Source: Acetobacter malorum (GTDB lineage Bacteria > Pseudomonadota > Alphaproteobacteria > Acetobacterales > Acetobacteraceae). From it: a stretch of DNA of 64,000 nucleotides. Positions 1-9,891 of this stretch are shown here, one piece after another. A model generated the notes under the pieces. That model was not told the origin of the DNA, ran no database searches, and worked only from the letters and a program-made list of their open reading frames with translations. Within the stretch, counting starts at the first letter, position 1, and every line of letters begins with the position of its first letter. The DNA lies in NCBI RefSeq assembly GCF_002153605.1, contig NZ_JOPG01000016.1:1-64000 (forward strand). The letters run 5' to 3'. Position numbers and translations under genes: made by a program.

Positions 1-770
1 GTTCTTTTTCCACTTGTCCTCCAGTTCTTTCCCCAGTTTTGCTGCTATGGGGCCGAGAACAGGGGGGCGTTCAACCCACACACCACCCGTTGTCTCATTC
101 CAGAGGTGTTGGAATGTCAGTCCCACCAGCCCGGATGCTTCGACCACATCTTTCAGGACATCGGTACAAAAAAGGAATGTTGGTTTTTCATGAGGATAGA
201 AAATAGCAGGGGCATTTTTCAATTTGACGGGATCAAAAACCCAACGATTGACATCGGACCACATATTAAATTCTGGAAGTCCAATATCACCCTCGATTTG
301 TCCCTTGACCGTGCAGTCATATTCAAGGGTGCATTTGAACCACCAATACAGCCGCTCTCCTACTTTGACAGGCCGGAACTCTCCACAATCCTGTATCAGA
401 GGCTGCAACAGGGCTTTTGCGGTTTCATCCATAACAAAGTTGTTGCCAGCGTAATAAGGAATGAAATTTACATTCGTTGTGAATTTTTTTAAATGAATTG
501 GATACAGTTCCCAGTCTTCCAGCTTGGTATCATTGGAGAGGACTAGCTGCTTTTTGCCATCCTTTATTTTCCCAGTCGGCGAAATGCCACCATATTGAAG
601 ATTACTACTGACCCGATAGACATTCAGTTCTGAGATTGTTGTCGTTCTTATCCATTTATAAAAATATCAGAATCCGAAACGGTTTCATGAAGTTTTGTAG
701 CGCGTTTATCACCACTGCTTTGCACGAGAGTTATCCCAAATTTTCGCCCAGATTTTTGTAAGAAATTCAT
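1..770 (-). pseudogene. Imm11/DUF1629-like protein, frameshifted and cut by the left edge
   Basis: On the minus strand a frame is open from about base 666 to base 1 (about 220 codons, no stop) but has no plausible start and is preceded by an in-frame TGA (667-669). The neighbouring frame has an ATG at 770 (MNFLQKSGRKFG...) and stops after 40 codons at 648-650. One extra T in the T5 run (A660-A664 on the plus strand) would fuse them into a single protein reading ...SDSDIF-YKWIRTTTIS.... Blocks such as VMDETAKALLQPLIQDCGEF, then FCTDVLKDVVEASGLVGLTF near the C-terminal end, resemble the Imm11/DUF1629 family of presumed immunity proteins; this is recalled similarity, not a search. The DNA is visibly AT-richer than the rest of the window, which suggests acquisition. 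No partner toxin gene is in view. It could be a decayed gene, a sequencing error or a slippage-controlled gene. Confidence 0.6.
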
Positions 771-790
771 CAAATCAGGCGACTCAATCC

Positions 791-2683
791 TCAGTCTTCC
801 GTAGCGGCACTTTCGATTTCTGCTTCTGCCTCCAGCCAGCGTTCTTCCAGTTCCGCCTGCTCCTTGCCAATGGCGGCGAGCCGCGTGTTCAGGCGGGTGA
901 CCTCATCGGTCTTGCCGTCTGTATAAAGTGCAGGGTCGGCCAGAGTGGTTTCAATTTTTGTGCGTTCTGTTGCCAGCTTGGCCAGTTTGGCCTCTGCATC
1001 GCGAATAATTTTGCGGAGGGGAGCCTGAGCCTTGCGGGCTTCGGCGCGTTCCCGCCGGTCATCCTTGCGGCTGGCCTGTGCGGAGGTGTCCTGCTTGGTG
1101 CTGCGGTTGGTGGCACGATTCTGTTCAATCAGCCACCGGCGATAATCCGCCATATCGCCTTCAAACGGCGTCACTTTGCCGTCCGCCACCAGCCACAGCC
1201 GGTCTGCCACCATTTCCACCAGATGCGGATCATGGCTGATGAGCAGCACGGCGCCTTCAAATTCCGAGAGCGCACGAACCAGCGCATCACGCGCATCCAG
1301 ATCCAGATGGTTGGTCGGTTCGTCCAGAATAAGCAGTTGCGGGGCATCGCGCGTGGCAAGGGCCAGAAGCAGGCGGGCTTTTTCACCGCCGGAGAGGTCT
1401 TTGACAGGCGTTTCCGCTCGATCCGCATCCAGACCAAACCGCGCCAGTTGCGCCCGGACCACAGGAGGAAGAGCTTTGGGAAGCGCGCGTTCCATGTGGT
1501 CAATCGGGGTTTGGTGCAGTACCAGTTCTTCCGCCTGATGCTGGGCAAAATAGCCGATTTTCAACCGGGAGTTGCGCTCGACCGAGCCGGACATGGGTTC
1601 CAGCCGACCGGCAATCAGCTTGGCGAGGGTGGATTTCCCGTTTCCGTTGGCGCCCAGCAGAGCAATTCTGTCCTCCATATCCAGCCGGAAGGACAGGTTG
1701 GAGAGAATAGGTGTGGTGCCATATCCGATGGTAACGCGATTGGCCGTGAACATCGGCGGGGCAAGCTGTTCCGGCTCCGGGAAGGCAAAGCGGGTTGGGG
1801 CGTCTTCGACCACACTTTCAATCACCGGCAGTTTTTCCAGAGCCTTCAGGCGGGCCTGCGCCTGTCGAGCTTTGGTCGCTTTCGCACGGAAACGGTCCAC
1901 AAAGGATTGCATATGAGCGCGCTGGGCAGCGATTCGCTCGGCTGCGCGAGCCTGCTGCAACGCCTGCTCGGTACGGATTCGGACAAAATTTTCGTAGCCG
2001 CCGGGTGTCAGGCTGAGCTTGCCTTTGTCCAGATGGGCAATGGCATCCACGCACGAATCCAGCAGCCCACGGTCATGGCTGACAATCAGCGCCGCTCCGG
2101 AAAAGCGAGTCAGCCAGCCTTCCAGCCAGAGAGTCGCTTCCAGATCCAGATGGTTGGTGGGCTCATCCAGCAGCAACAGATCCGGTTCTAGAAACAGAGC
2201 TGTGGCGAGGGAGACACGCATCCGCCAGCCGCCGGAAAAGTCAGACACCGGGCGGCGCTGGGCCTCCGCACTAAAGCCAAGTCCAGCCAGCACTGAGCCT
2301 GCGCGGGCCGGGGCGCTATCAGCCTGAATGGCGCGCAGACGCTCATGAATTTCCGCAATACGGGCCGGGTCTGTTGCCGTGTCAGCCTCGGTCAGAAGGG
2401 CTGTGCGCTCGGTATCGCCTGCCAGAACGGTGTCCAGCAGCGAGGCGCCGTCGGCTGGGGCTTCCTGCTTGACACGCGCCATGCGGGCCCGGGAGGAGAG
2501 GCGGATTTCCCCGCCATCCGGCGCGATATCGCCCGCAATAGCGGCCAGCAGGGTAGATTTTCCGGCCCCGTTCCGCCCCACAAGCCCCACCTTGCGGCCG
2601 GGTTCTATGGAGAGGTCTGCCTGGTCCAGAAGGGTGCGGCCAGCAATGCGGAGAGTAAGGTCGGAAATGACAAGAAGGCTCAA
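791..2683 (-). CDS. ABC-F family ATPase (YheS-like)
   Basis: A 630-residue soluble protein with two ABC ATPase domains in one chain and no membrane segments, the ABC-F layout. Domain 1 has Walker A GRNGAGKST near residue 37, the signature SGGWRMRVSLA and Walker B LLLLDEPTNHLDL. A charged linker follows (about 240-300), then domain 2 with GANGNGKST, LSGGEKARL and LLILDEPTNHLDL. The C-terminal 90 residues are a charged coiled coil (RKIIRDAEAKLAKLATER). Length and tail fit YheS/Uup-type ABC-F proteins, which act on ribosomes (translation quality control or resistance) rather than in transport. The exact subgroup is not certain. It stands alone, divergent from ndk. The start at 2683 gives the usual short N-terminus before the first beta strand. 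Confidence 0.9.
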   Translation of the reverse strand: MSLLVISDLTLRIAGRTLLDQADLSIEPGRKVGLVGRNGAGKSTLLAAIAGDIAPDGGEIRLSSRARMARVKQEAPADGASLLDTVLAGDTERTALLTEADTATDPARIAEIHERLRAIQADSAPARAGSVLAGLGFSAEAQRRPVSDFSGGWRMRVSLATALFLEPDLLLLDEPTNHLDLEATLWLEGWLTRFSGAALIVSHDRGLLDSCVDAIAHLDKGKLSLTPGGYENFVRIRTEQALQQARAAERIAAQRAHMQSFVDRFRAKATKARQAQARLKALEKLPVIESVVEDAPTRFAFPEPEQLAPPMFTANRVTIGYGTTPILSNLSFRLDMEDRIALLGANGNGKSTLAKLIAGRLEPMSGSVERNSRLKIGYFAQHQAEELVLHQTPIDHMERALPKALPPVVRAQLARFGLDADRAETPVKDLSGGEKARLLLALATRDAPQLLILDEPTNHLDLDARDALVRALSEFEGAVLLISHDPHLVEMVADRLWLVADGKVTPFEGDMADYRRWLIEQNRATNRSTKQDTSAQASRKDDRRERAEARKAQAPLRKIIRDAEAKLAKLATERTKIETTLADPALYTDGKTDEVTRLNTRLAAIGKEQAELEERWLEAEAEIESAATED

Positions 2684-2816
2684 CGGGGGTCTCGTTCTGG
2701 CTGGAATCTTATTTTGATCAGGCGAAGTACCTACCAGCCTGCGCGAATATGCTCTAGAGGAGCAGGCTGAAAGGCCGCGTTATTGTGCGGCCCGATTATG
2801 AATGAGGAGACCGCAC

Positions 2817-3239
2817 ATGGCGACAGAACGTACTCTTTCCATCATCAAGCCCGACGCCACCCGTCGTAACCTGACCGGCAAGATCAATGCCGTGTTTGAA
2901 GACGCTGGCCTGAAGATTGTGGCGCAGAAGCGCGTGCAGCTGACCCCGGCTCAGGCCGGTGCGTTCTACGCTGTGCATAAAGAACGCCCGTTCTACAACG
3001 ATCTGGTGTCCTTCATGATCTCCGGCCCGGTTGTTCTGCAGGTTCTGGAAGGCGAAAACGCCGTTGCCAAGAACCGCGACGTCATGGGTGCAACGGACCC
3101 GAAGAAAGCTGAAGCACACACCATCCGTGCTCAGTTTGCTGAAAGCATTGAAGCTAACTCCGTGCACGGTTCCGACAGTGCCGAGAACGCTGCCAATGAA
3201 ATCCGCTTCTTCTTCGCGGAAACCGAAATCCTTCCCTGA
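2817..3239 (+). CDS. ndk: nucleoside diphosphate kinase
   Basis: 140 residues, the normal bacterial length. The enzyme moves the gamma-phosphate from ATP to other (d)NDPs through a phosphohistidine in the cytosol. The N-terminus [16 protein letters not shown] is the family signature, and the active-site motif NSVHGSDS places the catalytic histidine at residue 117. The ATG at 2817 is preceded by AGGAGA at good spacing, so the upstream ATG at 2802 is unlikely to be used. It is a single-gene unit, divergent from the ABC-F gene, and followed by a long gene-free stretch. Confidence 0.97.
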   Translation: MATERTLSIIKPDATRRNLTGKINAVFEDAGLKIVAQKRVQLTPAQAGAFYAVHKERPFYNDLVSFMISGPVVLQVLEGENAVAKNRDVMGATDPKKAEAHTIRAQFAESIEANSVHGSDSAENAANEIRFFFAETEILP

Positions 3240-3676
3240 GAAGGTCTTTCATGTAAGCAGCGCGCTTTTTGCCTGAGGGCATGAGCGTGCTGGCATGAGA
3301 CACGCTGGCCCGGACCGGAACCCAGAGCGCGTTACAGCGTTCTGGGAGCTGGACGGGCCAGATGTGTATGGGGCGTGTGGGTTCGCCCGAAAGATGACAC
3401 CTGCGTAAAGCACATAAAAGTTATGAGCAGACCGGATAGCCTGAAAAAGCAGGTTAAACGGAAACTGAAATGATAAAAAAATAATTCTATAACAAAGAGT
3501 TATGGTTTATTTTCTGTCCAAAAACGTGCCTGAAGACATCTGTTCCACGCATGGGTGGTGGGTTGTCAGCACCAAGGTTGTGGACCGCTGATCCTTTATG
3601 ATCTGACACTCGAAAATTCTGACAAACCGGTAGAGGCCATGCCTTTTTGTGGTCGCCCGTATAGGAAAGGAATGTC
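3240..3676. other. Gene-free interval between ndk and hpnR
   Basis: 437 bases with no convincing coding frame. It holds an imperfect hairpin CCCAGAGCGC / GCGTTCTGGG at about 3320-3346 without a T-tract, and an AT-rich block at about 3465-3520 that could carry the hpnR promoter, though no clear -35/-10 pair could be assigned. GGAAAGGA just before 3677 is a good ribosome-binding site for hpnR. A small RNA is possible but not shown. Confidence 0.5.
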
Positions 3677-5233
3677 ATGAAAGTCCTGGCGGTTCACCCC
3701 AGCGCCCTCATGTATACCAAGGTTTTTCTCCGGCTGGAGCCGCTCGGGCTGGAGCTGGTGGCAGGCGCTGCGCGGGATGCCGGGCATGACGTGCAGATTA
3801 TTGATCTGCAGGTTGAAACCCATAAGGATTACTGGGAGCTTCTGGAAAGCTTTAAGCCGGATGTTGTCTGCTTCTCCGGTAACTATCTGGCCAATGTACC
3901 GGAAATTATCGATCTGTGCCGCGCTACCCGGGTGCGCTACCCCGATATTTTCCAGTTTATTGGCGGCCACTCTGTCTCCTTTATTGCGCGGGATGTGCTG
4001 GCTCTGTCCGAAGGGGCGGTAAACTGCATTCTCAAAGGGGAGGGCGACGCCTCCATCGGGCTGCTGCTGCGCGCGCTGGAAGATGGGAAAGATCTGCTGA
4101 CCGTTCCCGGTGTTGTCACCATGACAGGGGAAGGGCCGTCTCCGGTCTTTGTGGAATCGCTTAACGATATCCGCCCGGCGCGTGACCTGCTGCGGCACCG
4201 CAACAAGTACTTTATCGGCACGCTGGACCCGGCAGCTTCTATTGAGTTCGCGCGTGGCTGCCCGTGGGATTGTACCTTCTGTTCGGCATGGACGTTCTAT
4301 GGCCGCTCCTACCGCACCGCCAGCCCGACCGTGATTGCGGACGAGCTGGAGGAGATTAAGGAGCCCGGCATCTTCATTGTGGATGATGTGGCCTTTGTGC
4401 ACGAAGAGCACGGCATGGCCATTGCCAATGAGATTAAAAAGCGCGGCATCAAGAAAGAATACTATCTGGAAACGCGGGCAGACGTGCTGCTGCGCAACAA
4501 GGAAGTGTTCAAGGTCTGGAGTGAGATCGGCCTCTCCTACATCTTCATCGGCATGGAAGCGGTGGATGAAGAAGGGCTGAAGCAGTTCCGTAAGCGTGTC
4601 TCGCTGGACAAGAACTTTGAGGCGCTGGATTACGCGCGTTCTCTGGGGCTGATTGTCGCCATTAACATTATTGCCGACCCGGACTGGGATCGTGGTCGTT
4701 TTGAGGCTGTGCGGCAGTGGTGTCTGGAGATTCCGGAAATCGTCAATATTTCCGTCACCACGCCCTATCCGGGCACGGAAATCTGGCACAAGGAAGCGCG
4801 CCGCCTGACGACGCGCGATTACCGCCTGTTTGATATTCAGCATGCTGTGCTGCCCACCAAACTGCCGCTGCCGGAATTTTATGAAGAGCTGGTGAAGACC
4901 CAGCAGGTGCTCAACACCAAACATATGGGCTGGGAAGCGCTGAAAGATACGGCCGGGATTGCAGGCCGCCTGTTGCTGAAGGGGCAGACAAACTTCCTTA
5001 AAATGCTCTGGAAGTTCAATTCCGTCTTTAACCCCAAACTTCAGCTGGCCGACCATATGCGCAAGGCCCGTTATCTGATGCCCATTCAGCCGGATGTGGT
5101 GGACTCTGTAGATCGAAAAGACCTGTATGTGCATGGTCCGGGTGGCCGTAAGACACGTGCGCTCGACGATGCGACAGAGCAGTTTGTTGATAAGACCCGC
5201 ATGAGCGAAGACGCCTGCGCGGCTGATAGCTGA
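3677..5233 (+). CDS. hpnR: radical SAM hopanoid C-3 methylase (HpnR type)
   Basis: 518 residues. It has a B12-binding-like domain at about 1-140 (VLAVHPSALMYTKVFLRLEP at the start), then a radical SAM domain with the cluster motif CPWDCTFC (Cys195, Cys199, Cys202; C-x3-C-x2-C). The C-terminal 130 residues contain the amphipathic segment typical of this subfamily. HpnR methylates the hopanoid A ring at C-3, and 3-methylhopanoids are characteristic of acetic acid bacteria and methanotrophs. The alternative is HpnJ, which shares the B12-radical SAM plan but is shorter and normally sits in the main hpn cluster; no other hpn genes occur here. The ATG at 3677 follows GGAAAGGA. A clear terminator closes this single-gene unit. 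Confidence 0.8.
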   Translation: MKVLAVHPSALMYTKVFLRLEPLGLELVAGAARDAGHDVQIIDLQVETHKDYWELLESFKPDVVCFSGNYLANVPEIIDLCRATRVRYPDIFQFIGGHSVSFIARDVLALSEGAVNCILKGEGDASIGLLLRALEDGKDLLTVPGVVTMTGEGPSPVFVESLNDIRPARDLLRHRNKYFIGTLDPAASIEFARGCPWDCTFCSAWTFYGRSYRTASPTVIADELEEIKEPGIFIVDDVAFVHEEHGMAIANEIKKRGIKKEYYLETRADVLLRNKEVFKVWSEIGLSYIFIGMEAVDEEGLKQFRKRVSLDKNFEALDYARSLGLIVAINIIADPDWDRGRFEAVRQWCLEIPEIVNISVTTPYPGTEIWHKEARRLTTRDYRLFDIQHAVLPTKLPLPEFYEELVKTQQVLNTKHMGWEALKDTAGIAGRLLLKGQTNFLKMLWKFNSVFNPKLQLADHMRKARYLMPIQPDVVDSVDRKDLYVHGPGGRKTRALDDATEQFVDKTRMSEDACAADS

Positions 5234-5238
5234 TTGCT

Positions 5239-5276
5239 AAAGCCTGAACCTGTTTTGTGGGTTCAGGCTTTTTTAT
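5239..5276 (+). terminator. intrinsic terminator after hpnR
   Basis: AAGCCTGAACC and GGGTTCAGGCTT form a strong stem around an 8-base loop, followed by a run of T. It begins six bases after the hpnR stop codon and separates hpnR from the convergent gene. Confidence 0.9.
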
Positions 5277-5287
5277 TGGACGGGGGT

Positions 5288-5953
5288 TTAGGACGCGTCC
5301 GGCATGGCCGGGGGCGGAAAGCAGAAAGCTCCGGCTGTGTAGCTCTCAATCACCGCGCTGATGGGCGTGCCATCCAGCCGGGACAGCACGGCATGATGCC
5401 GAAACAGAACAGGCGGAAAAGCCAGAGCCTGACCTGAGCCTGCGGGCAGGGAAGCAAGTTCCCACCCTAAAGGCAGCGGCGACCATACGCGCTCGGCCAG
5501 CACAAGGCGGCGCGTGAAGGCCAGAGGGGCTGTGACGCGACCGAACGGGGTTTCTGTTGTGTCCAGCTCTTTGTTCATCTCATCCGTCAGGCGGCTGGGC
5601 AAGTACCAGTTTTCTGCGTCAGAGAGCGTGAGATTCCCACACATTAGCCGGACATGTCTGTAACGCAGAGTGTCTGGTGCGGCCTCTGCGGGGAGGTGGA
5701 GCGCTTCTCGTAATGCTGCCGGGCACGGGCGCGGGGGCGTTTGCTGGCAGATGGCGCGTACTGTGGCGTTAGGAGCCAGATGGTGCCGCTGGCTCCAGTC
5801 TTCCAGCGTCCGGGTGGCGCTGGAGGCGCTGAGGAGCGAGGCGTCCAGTTCGTTCAGCAGGGCTGTCAGCATCAGGCGGTGTACGGCTGTATCCCGCCAG
5901 CAGTATTCAGGCTGAGACTGCAACGCGGCAGAAAGAGAAGGCATATCCGGCAT
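5288..5953 (-). CDS. chorismate lyase-like protein
   Basis: 221 residues, cytosolic, no signal peptide or membrane segment. The central part (RYRHVRLMCGNLTLSDAENW, then a TPFGRV motif) resembles the chorismate pyruvate-lyase/UTRA fold, where an R-x-V strand, a late Arg/Pro loop and a C-terminal Glu frame the substrate pocket. UbiC-type enzymes make 4-hydroxybenzoate for ubiquinone, which would fit an obligately aerobic, ubiquinone-rich organism, but the motifs differ from E. coli UbiC and the function is inferred. The start could be 5953 or 5944; neither has a strong ribosome-binding site. It faces the hpnR terminator. Confidence 0.55.
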   Translation of the reverse strand: MPDMPSLSAALQSQPEYCWRDTAVHRLMLTALLNELDASLLSASSATRTLEDWSQRHHLAPNATVRAICQQTPPRPCPAALREALHLPAEAAPDTLRYRHVRLMCGNLTLSDAENWYLPSRLTDEMNKELDTTETPFGRVTAPLAFTRRLVLAERVWSPLPLGWELASLPAGSGQALAFPPVLFRHHAVLSRLDGTPISAVIESYTAGAFCFPPPAMPDAS

Positions 5954-6154
5954 GGGCGCATCTTACTCTGCGCAGAGGAAGATGCCGAGAGGGCAGCGGC
6001 AAAAGACCGTTCCTGAACTCTCTTCCTGTCTGAAGGGCATAGATACGTTTTGCCGGAGGAGGGCTTTTGGCAAGGAGAGTAGATGGAGTAGAATGCCGTC
6101 TGCTCTGGCAGAAATCAGCCAGAAGATGAGATTTCAACAAGGGATAACGCGACA

Positions 6155-6367
6155 ATGGCAACCACAGAAACAAGCTTTATGGTGGAAGGCATGACCTGCG
6201 ATGGCTGTGTTTCTGCCATAAAACGGGCTCTGGCCGCTGTGGATGGGGTGGAAAGCACGGACGTCAATCTTGCCACGGGCGAGGTGAAAATTGTGTATGA
6301 TCCTGCACGGGCAGGGACGTCTTCTTTGCAGAATGCCATTCTTGGGGCTGGTTTCGACGTCGGGTAA
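6155..6367 (+). CDS. copZ: heavy-metal-associated (CopZ-like) metallochaperone
   Basis: 70 residues making one HMA ferredoxin-like domain. The metal site is GMTCDGC (M-x-C-x2-C) near residue 13-18, followed by AIKRALAAVDGV and a C-terminal ILGAGFDVG, all standard for copper chaperones or single HMA domains. It would bind Cu(I) in the cytosol and hand it to a P-type ATPase or regulator, but no copper ATPase or CueR-like gene is nearby. The ATG at 6155 follows AAGGGA. The symbol is by family resemblance; another soft metal such as mercury is possible. Confidence 0.85.
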   Translation: MATTETSFMVEGMTCDGCVSAIKRALAAVDGVESTDVNLATGEVKIVYDPARAGTSSLQNAILGAGFDVG

Positions 6368-6508
6368 AGAAAAACCGGCTCTGTCATGCGGCTCGCACGG
6401 GGGCGATTTGCCCAGCCTTATACTAGGCGCACATCGCAAGGCATGGCAGGGTAGGCAGCCCTATCCGGCGTTTGGATGCCGGCGCAGAGTGGCGAGGAAA
6501 AGGTCAGC

Positions 6509-6817
6509 GTGGTTGTGAGACGGAACAAGAAGACAATCGGCTTTGGAATTATGCTCACCGGGCTTACGCTGCTGGGCGGATGTTCTTCTGAAATAGGCCG
6601 TAAGCCTTTTCTGGATACGGATGTGTCCTGCCTGAGAAATCAGATGAAAGGTCCGATGTTCCTCAGTTTTCCGCTTGCGGCCAATACCTGCCAGCGCATG
6701 AGCAACCACAACTTTATTCTGGGCGAAAAAGACGCGCACCCGCTGCCGCTGAACCTGAAAGATGCCCCGGACCTGCAAAAGCAGGCGGATGAATACGGTT
6801 ACAGCTACACCAAATAA
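6509..6817 (+). CDS. putative lipoprotein, unknown function
   Basis: 102 residues from the GTG at 6509, chosen because GAGGAAAAG lies just upstream; an ATG at 6476 would add 11 unlikely residues. The N-terminus is basic (RRNKK), followed by a hydrophobic stretch and a lipobox LLGGC with the lipidated cysteine at residue 25. The mature part contains two more cysteines (SCLRN and NTCQR) that could form a disulfide in the periplasm. No family recognised. It converges on the HNH gene, with 6 bases between stop codons. Confidence 0.65.
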   Translation: MVVRRNKKTIGFGIMLTGLTLLGGCSSEIGRKPFLDTDVSCLRNQMKGPMFLSFPLAANTCQRMSNHNFILGEKDAHPLPLNLKDAPDLQKQADEYGYSYTK

Positions 6818-6823
6818 AGGCGC

Positions 6824-7387
6824 TTAGCTGTCCAGCTCTGTGTCCCAGTACAAATAGTCACGCCAGCTTTCATGCAGGTAATTGGGTGGGAAAGCCCGGC
6901 CATTATCCTGCAACTGCCATGAGGTGGGGCGTACCGGGCGCTGCCGGGGCAGCATGTTGATGCTGTGGGGCAGATGCGGGCCTTTGCGCAGATTACAGAT
7001 ACCGCAGGCCGTTACGACGTTTTCCCACGTGGTGCGGCCGCCTTTGCAGCGGGGGATGACGTGGTCAAACGTCAGATCCTGCGTGGGGTGCTTGTCCCCG
7101 CAATACTGGCAGGAAAAATTGTCCCGCAGGAAAACATTAAAGCGGGTAAAGGCTGGTTTGCGGGCAGACGGCACATAGTCCTTCAGCGCAATCACGCTGG
7201 GGAGGCGGAAGGTCTGATGGGGCGAATGCACTTCGGCATCATACTCACTCAGCACCGAAACCCGGTCGAGGCATACCGCTTTGATGGTATCCTGCCAGGA
7301 CCACAAGGAGAGTGGAAAGTAGGAGAGCGGACGAAAATCCGCATTCAACACCAGAGCAGGGAAATTTATCGTACTGCCGTCAGCCAA
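6824..7387 (-). CDS. HNH endonuclease family protein
   Basis: 187 residues. The C-terminal half holds a complete HNH fold: a zinc knuckle CQYCG, the catalytic block LTFDHVIPRCKGG, then the second zinc pair CGICN. The N-terminal 80 residues (PALVLNADFRPLSYFPLSLW) are the conserved segment of the chromosomal HNH family found in alphaproteobacteria and cyanobacteria. These are small housekeeping-type nucleases of uncertain biological role, not linked here to any phage, restriction or CRISPR gene. The start at 7387 is the first ATG and matches that conserved N-terminus. Confidence 0.88.
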   Translation of the reverse strand: MADGSTINFPALVLNADFRPLSYFPLSLWSWQDTIKAVCLDRVSVLSEYDAEVHSPHQTFRLPSVIALKDYVPSARKPAFTRFNVFLRDNFSCQYCGDKHPTQDLTFDHVIPRCKGGRTTWENVVTACGICNLRKGPHLPHSINMLPRQRPVRPTSWQLQDNGRAFPPNYLHESWRDYLYWDTELDS

Positions 7388-7604
7388 GACGCGCCTCCTT
7401 GGTGCAGGTGAGGGCGCAACTTCCAGAGCTGGCGTAAAAAACTCGTAACAAAACGCCGTCAGAAGTGCGTCGTCGAGATCAGTGTTGTCGTGAGTATTGC
7501 AGATAGATTGGTTTGCCGCAAGAAATGGCCTAAGTATTTAACAAAACAGTATTATTATCATTATGAGGGCGTTTTATGCGTGCTGTTCTCTCTGGTTGTG
7601 CCTC

Positions 7605-8489
7605 ATGACGGAGTCCTCCTGGGTAACCCGTTTTGCTCCCAGCCCGACCGGCTTTTTGCATCTGGGGCATGTGGCATCTGCTCTGGCTGGCTGGACGCAT
7701 ACAGGGCCGCACGGCAGTTGGCTGGTGAGAATGGAAGATATTGACCCGCAACGCTGCCGCGACAGTTACGCCACAGCCTTGCTGGAAGATCTGGACTGGC
7801 TCGGCTTACGCTCAGCCCGGCCAGTCTTGTATCAATCTGCCAATATGGCGGCCTATCGGGCCACGCTGGAGCAGCTTGATCAGATGGGGATGCTGTATCC
7901 GTGTTTCTGCACCCGGTCCGATATTGCGCGAGAGTCTGCGGGCATGATGTCCGCTCCGCACGCCGCCCCCGATGGCAGTCTGCGCTACCCCGGCACTTGC
8001 CGGCATCTTTCGGTCGAAGAACGGGCGGCCGCTCTTGCGGAAGGAAAGCCGCATGTGTTGCGGCTGGATATGGTACGGGCGCTGGAGCGGGTCAGGGCGT
8101 CTGCACCAACCGTCTGGCCTTTGACCTATACAGACCTCGAGCGCGGCACGGTTTACTGCCAGCCGGAGCTGTTTGGGGATGTTGTGCTGGCCAGACGGGA
8201 TGTTCCCGCCTCTTACCATCTGTGTGTCACGCATGATGATGCCGCACAGGGTGTCACGCTGGTCACGCGCGGGGAGGATCTGCGACCCGCGACGGACCTG
8301 CACCGGCTGATACAGGCGCTTATGGGCTGGCCTGCACCGGCTTATCTGTTTCATCCGTTGTTGTGCGATGCGGAGGGGCGGCGTCTTTCCAAGCGGGATG
8401 GGGCTAAAGCTGTTCGCGCCATGCGCGAGGCAGGCCTCACACCGGAAGACGTAAGAGAGGCTGCGGGTTATCCCGGTGTTTTTGGATGA
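7605..8489 (+). CDS. gluQ: glutamyl-Q tRNA(Asp) synthetase
   Basis: 294 residues from the ATG at 7605 (MTESSWVTRFAPSPTGF). It is a GluRS catalytic core without the anticodon-binding domain, hence the short length. The HIGH-type motif is HLGH at 19-22, the KMSKS-type motif is RRLSKRDGAK, and CFC with a later TCRH gives cysteines of the usual zinc site. GluQ activates glutamate and attaches it to queuosine at the wobble base of tRNA-Asp. A full-length GltX is at 57.4-58.7 kb. An upstream in-frame ATG at 7563 would add a non-conserved hydrophobic piece; no strong ribosome-binding site marks either start. Confidence 0.93.
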   Translation: MTESSWVTRFAPSPTGFLHLGHVASALAGWTHTGPHGSWLVRMEDIDPQRCRDSYATALLEDLDWLGLRSARPVLYQSANMAAYRATLEQLDQMGMLYPCFCTRSDIARESAGMMSAPHAAPDGSLRYPGTCRHLSVEERAAALAEGKPHVLRLDMVRALERVRASAPTVWPLTYTDLERGTVYCQPELFGDVVLARRDVPASYHLCVTHDDAAQGVTLVTRGEDLRPATDLHRLIQALMGWPAPAYLFHPLLCDAEGRRLSKRDGAKAVRAMREAGLTPEDVREAAGYPGVFG

Positions 8490-8588
8490 ACGGTCTGAGA
8501 TTTTCTCCAGTCATTTTTAAATGATTTTTCATAAAATTTGACGACAGACGCGGTTTCGCCGGTTCCGCCCGAGGCAGAAGCGCATTAG

Positions 8589-9887
<1,299 letters not shown>

Positions 9888-9891
9888 GAGT

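Noticed and set aside
106-492. A 128-codon plus-strand frame in the left AT-rich region
   Set aside because: It lies opposite the better supported minus-strand Imm11-like frame, resembles no family, and has no ribosome-binding site.
1-790. A full polymorphic toxin-immunity system at the left edge
   Set aside because: Only an immunity-like gene is present; no toxin or secretion gene is visible in the window.
3596-5134. A 512-codon minus-strand frame inside hpnR
   Set aside because: Antisense shadow; the plus-strand product has a complete radical SAM motif.
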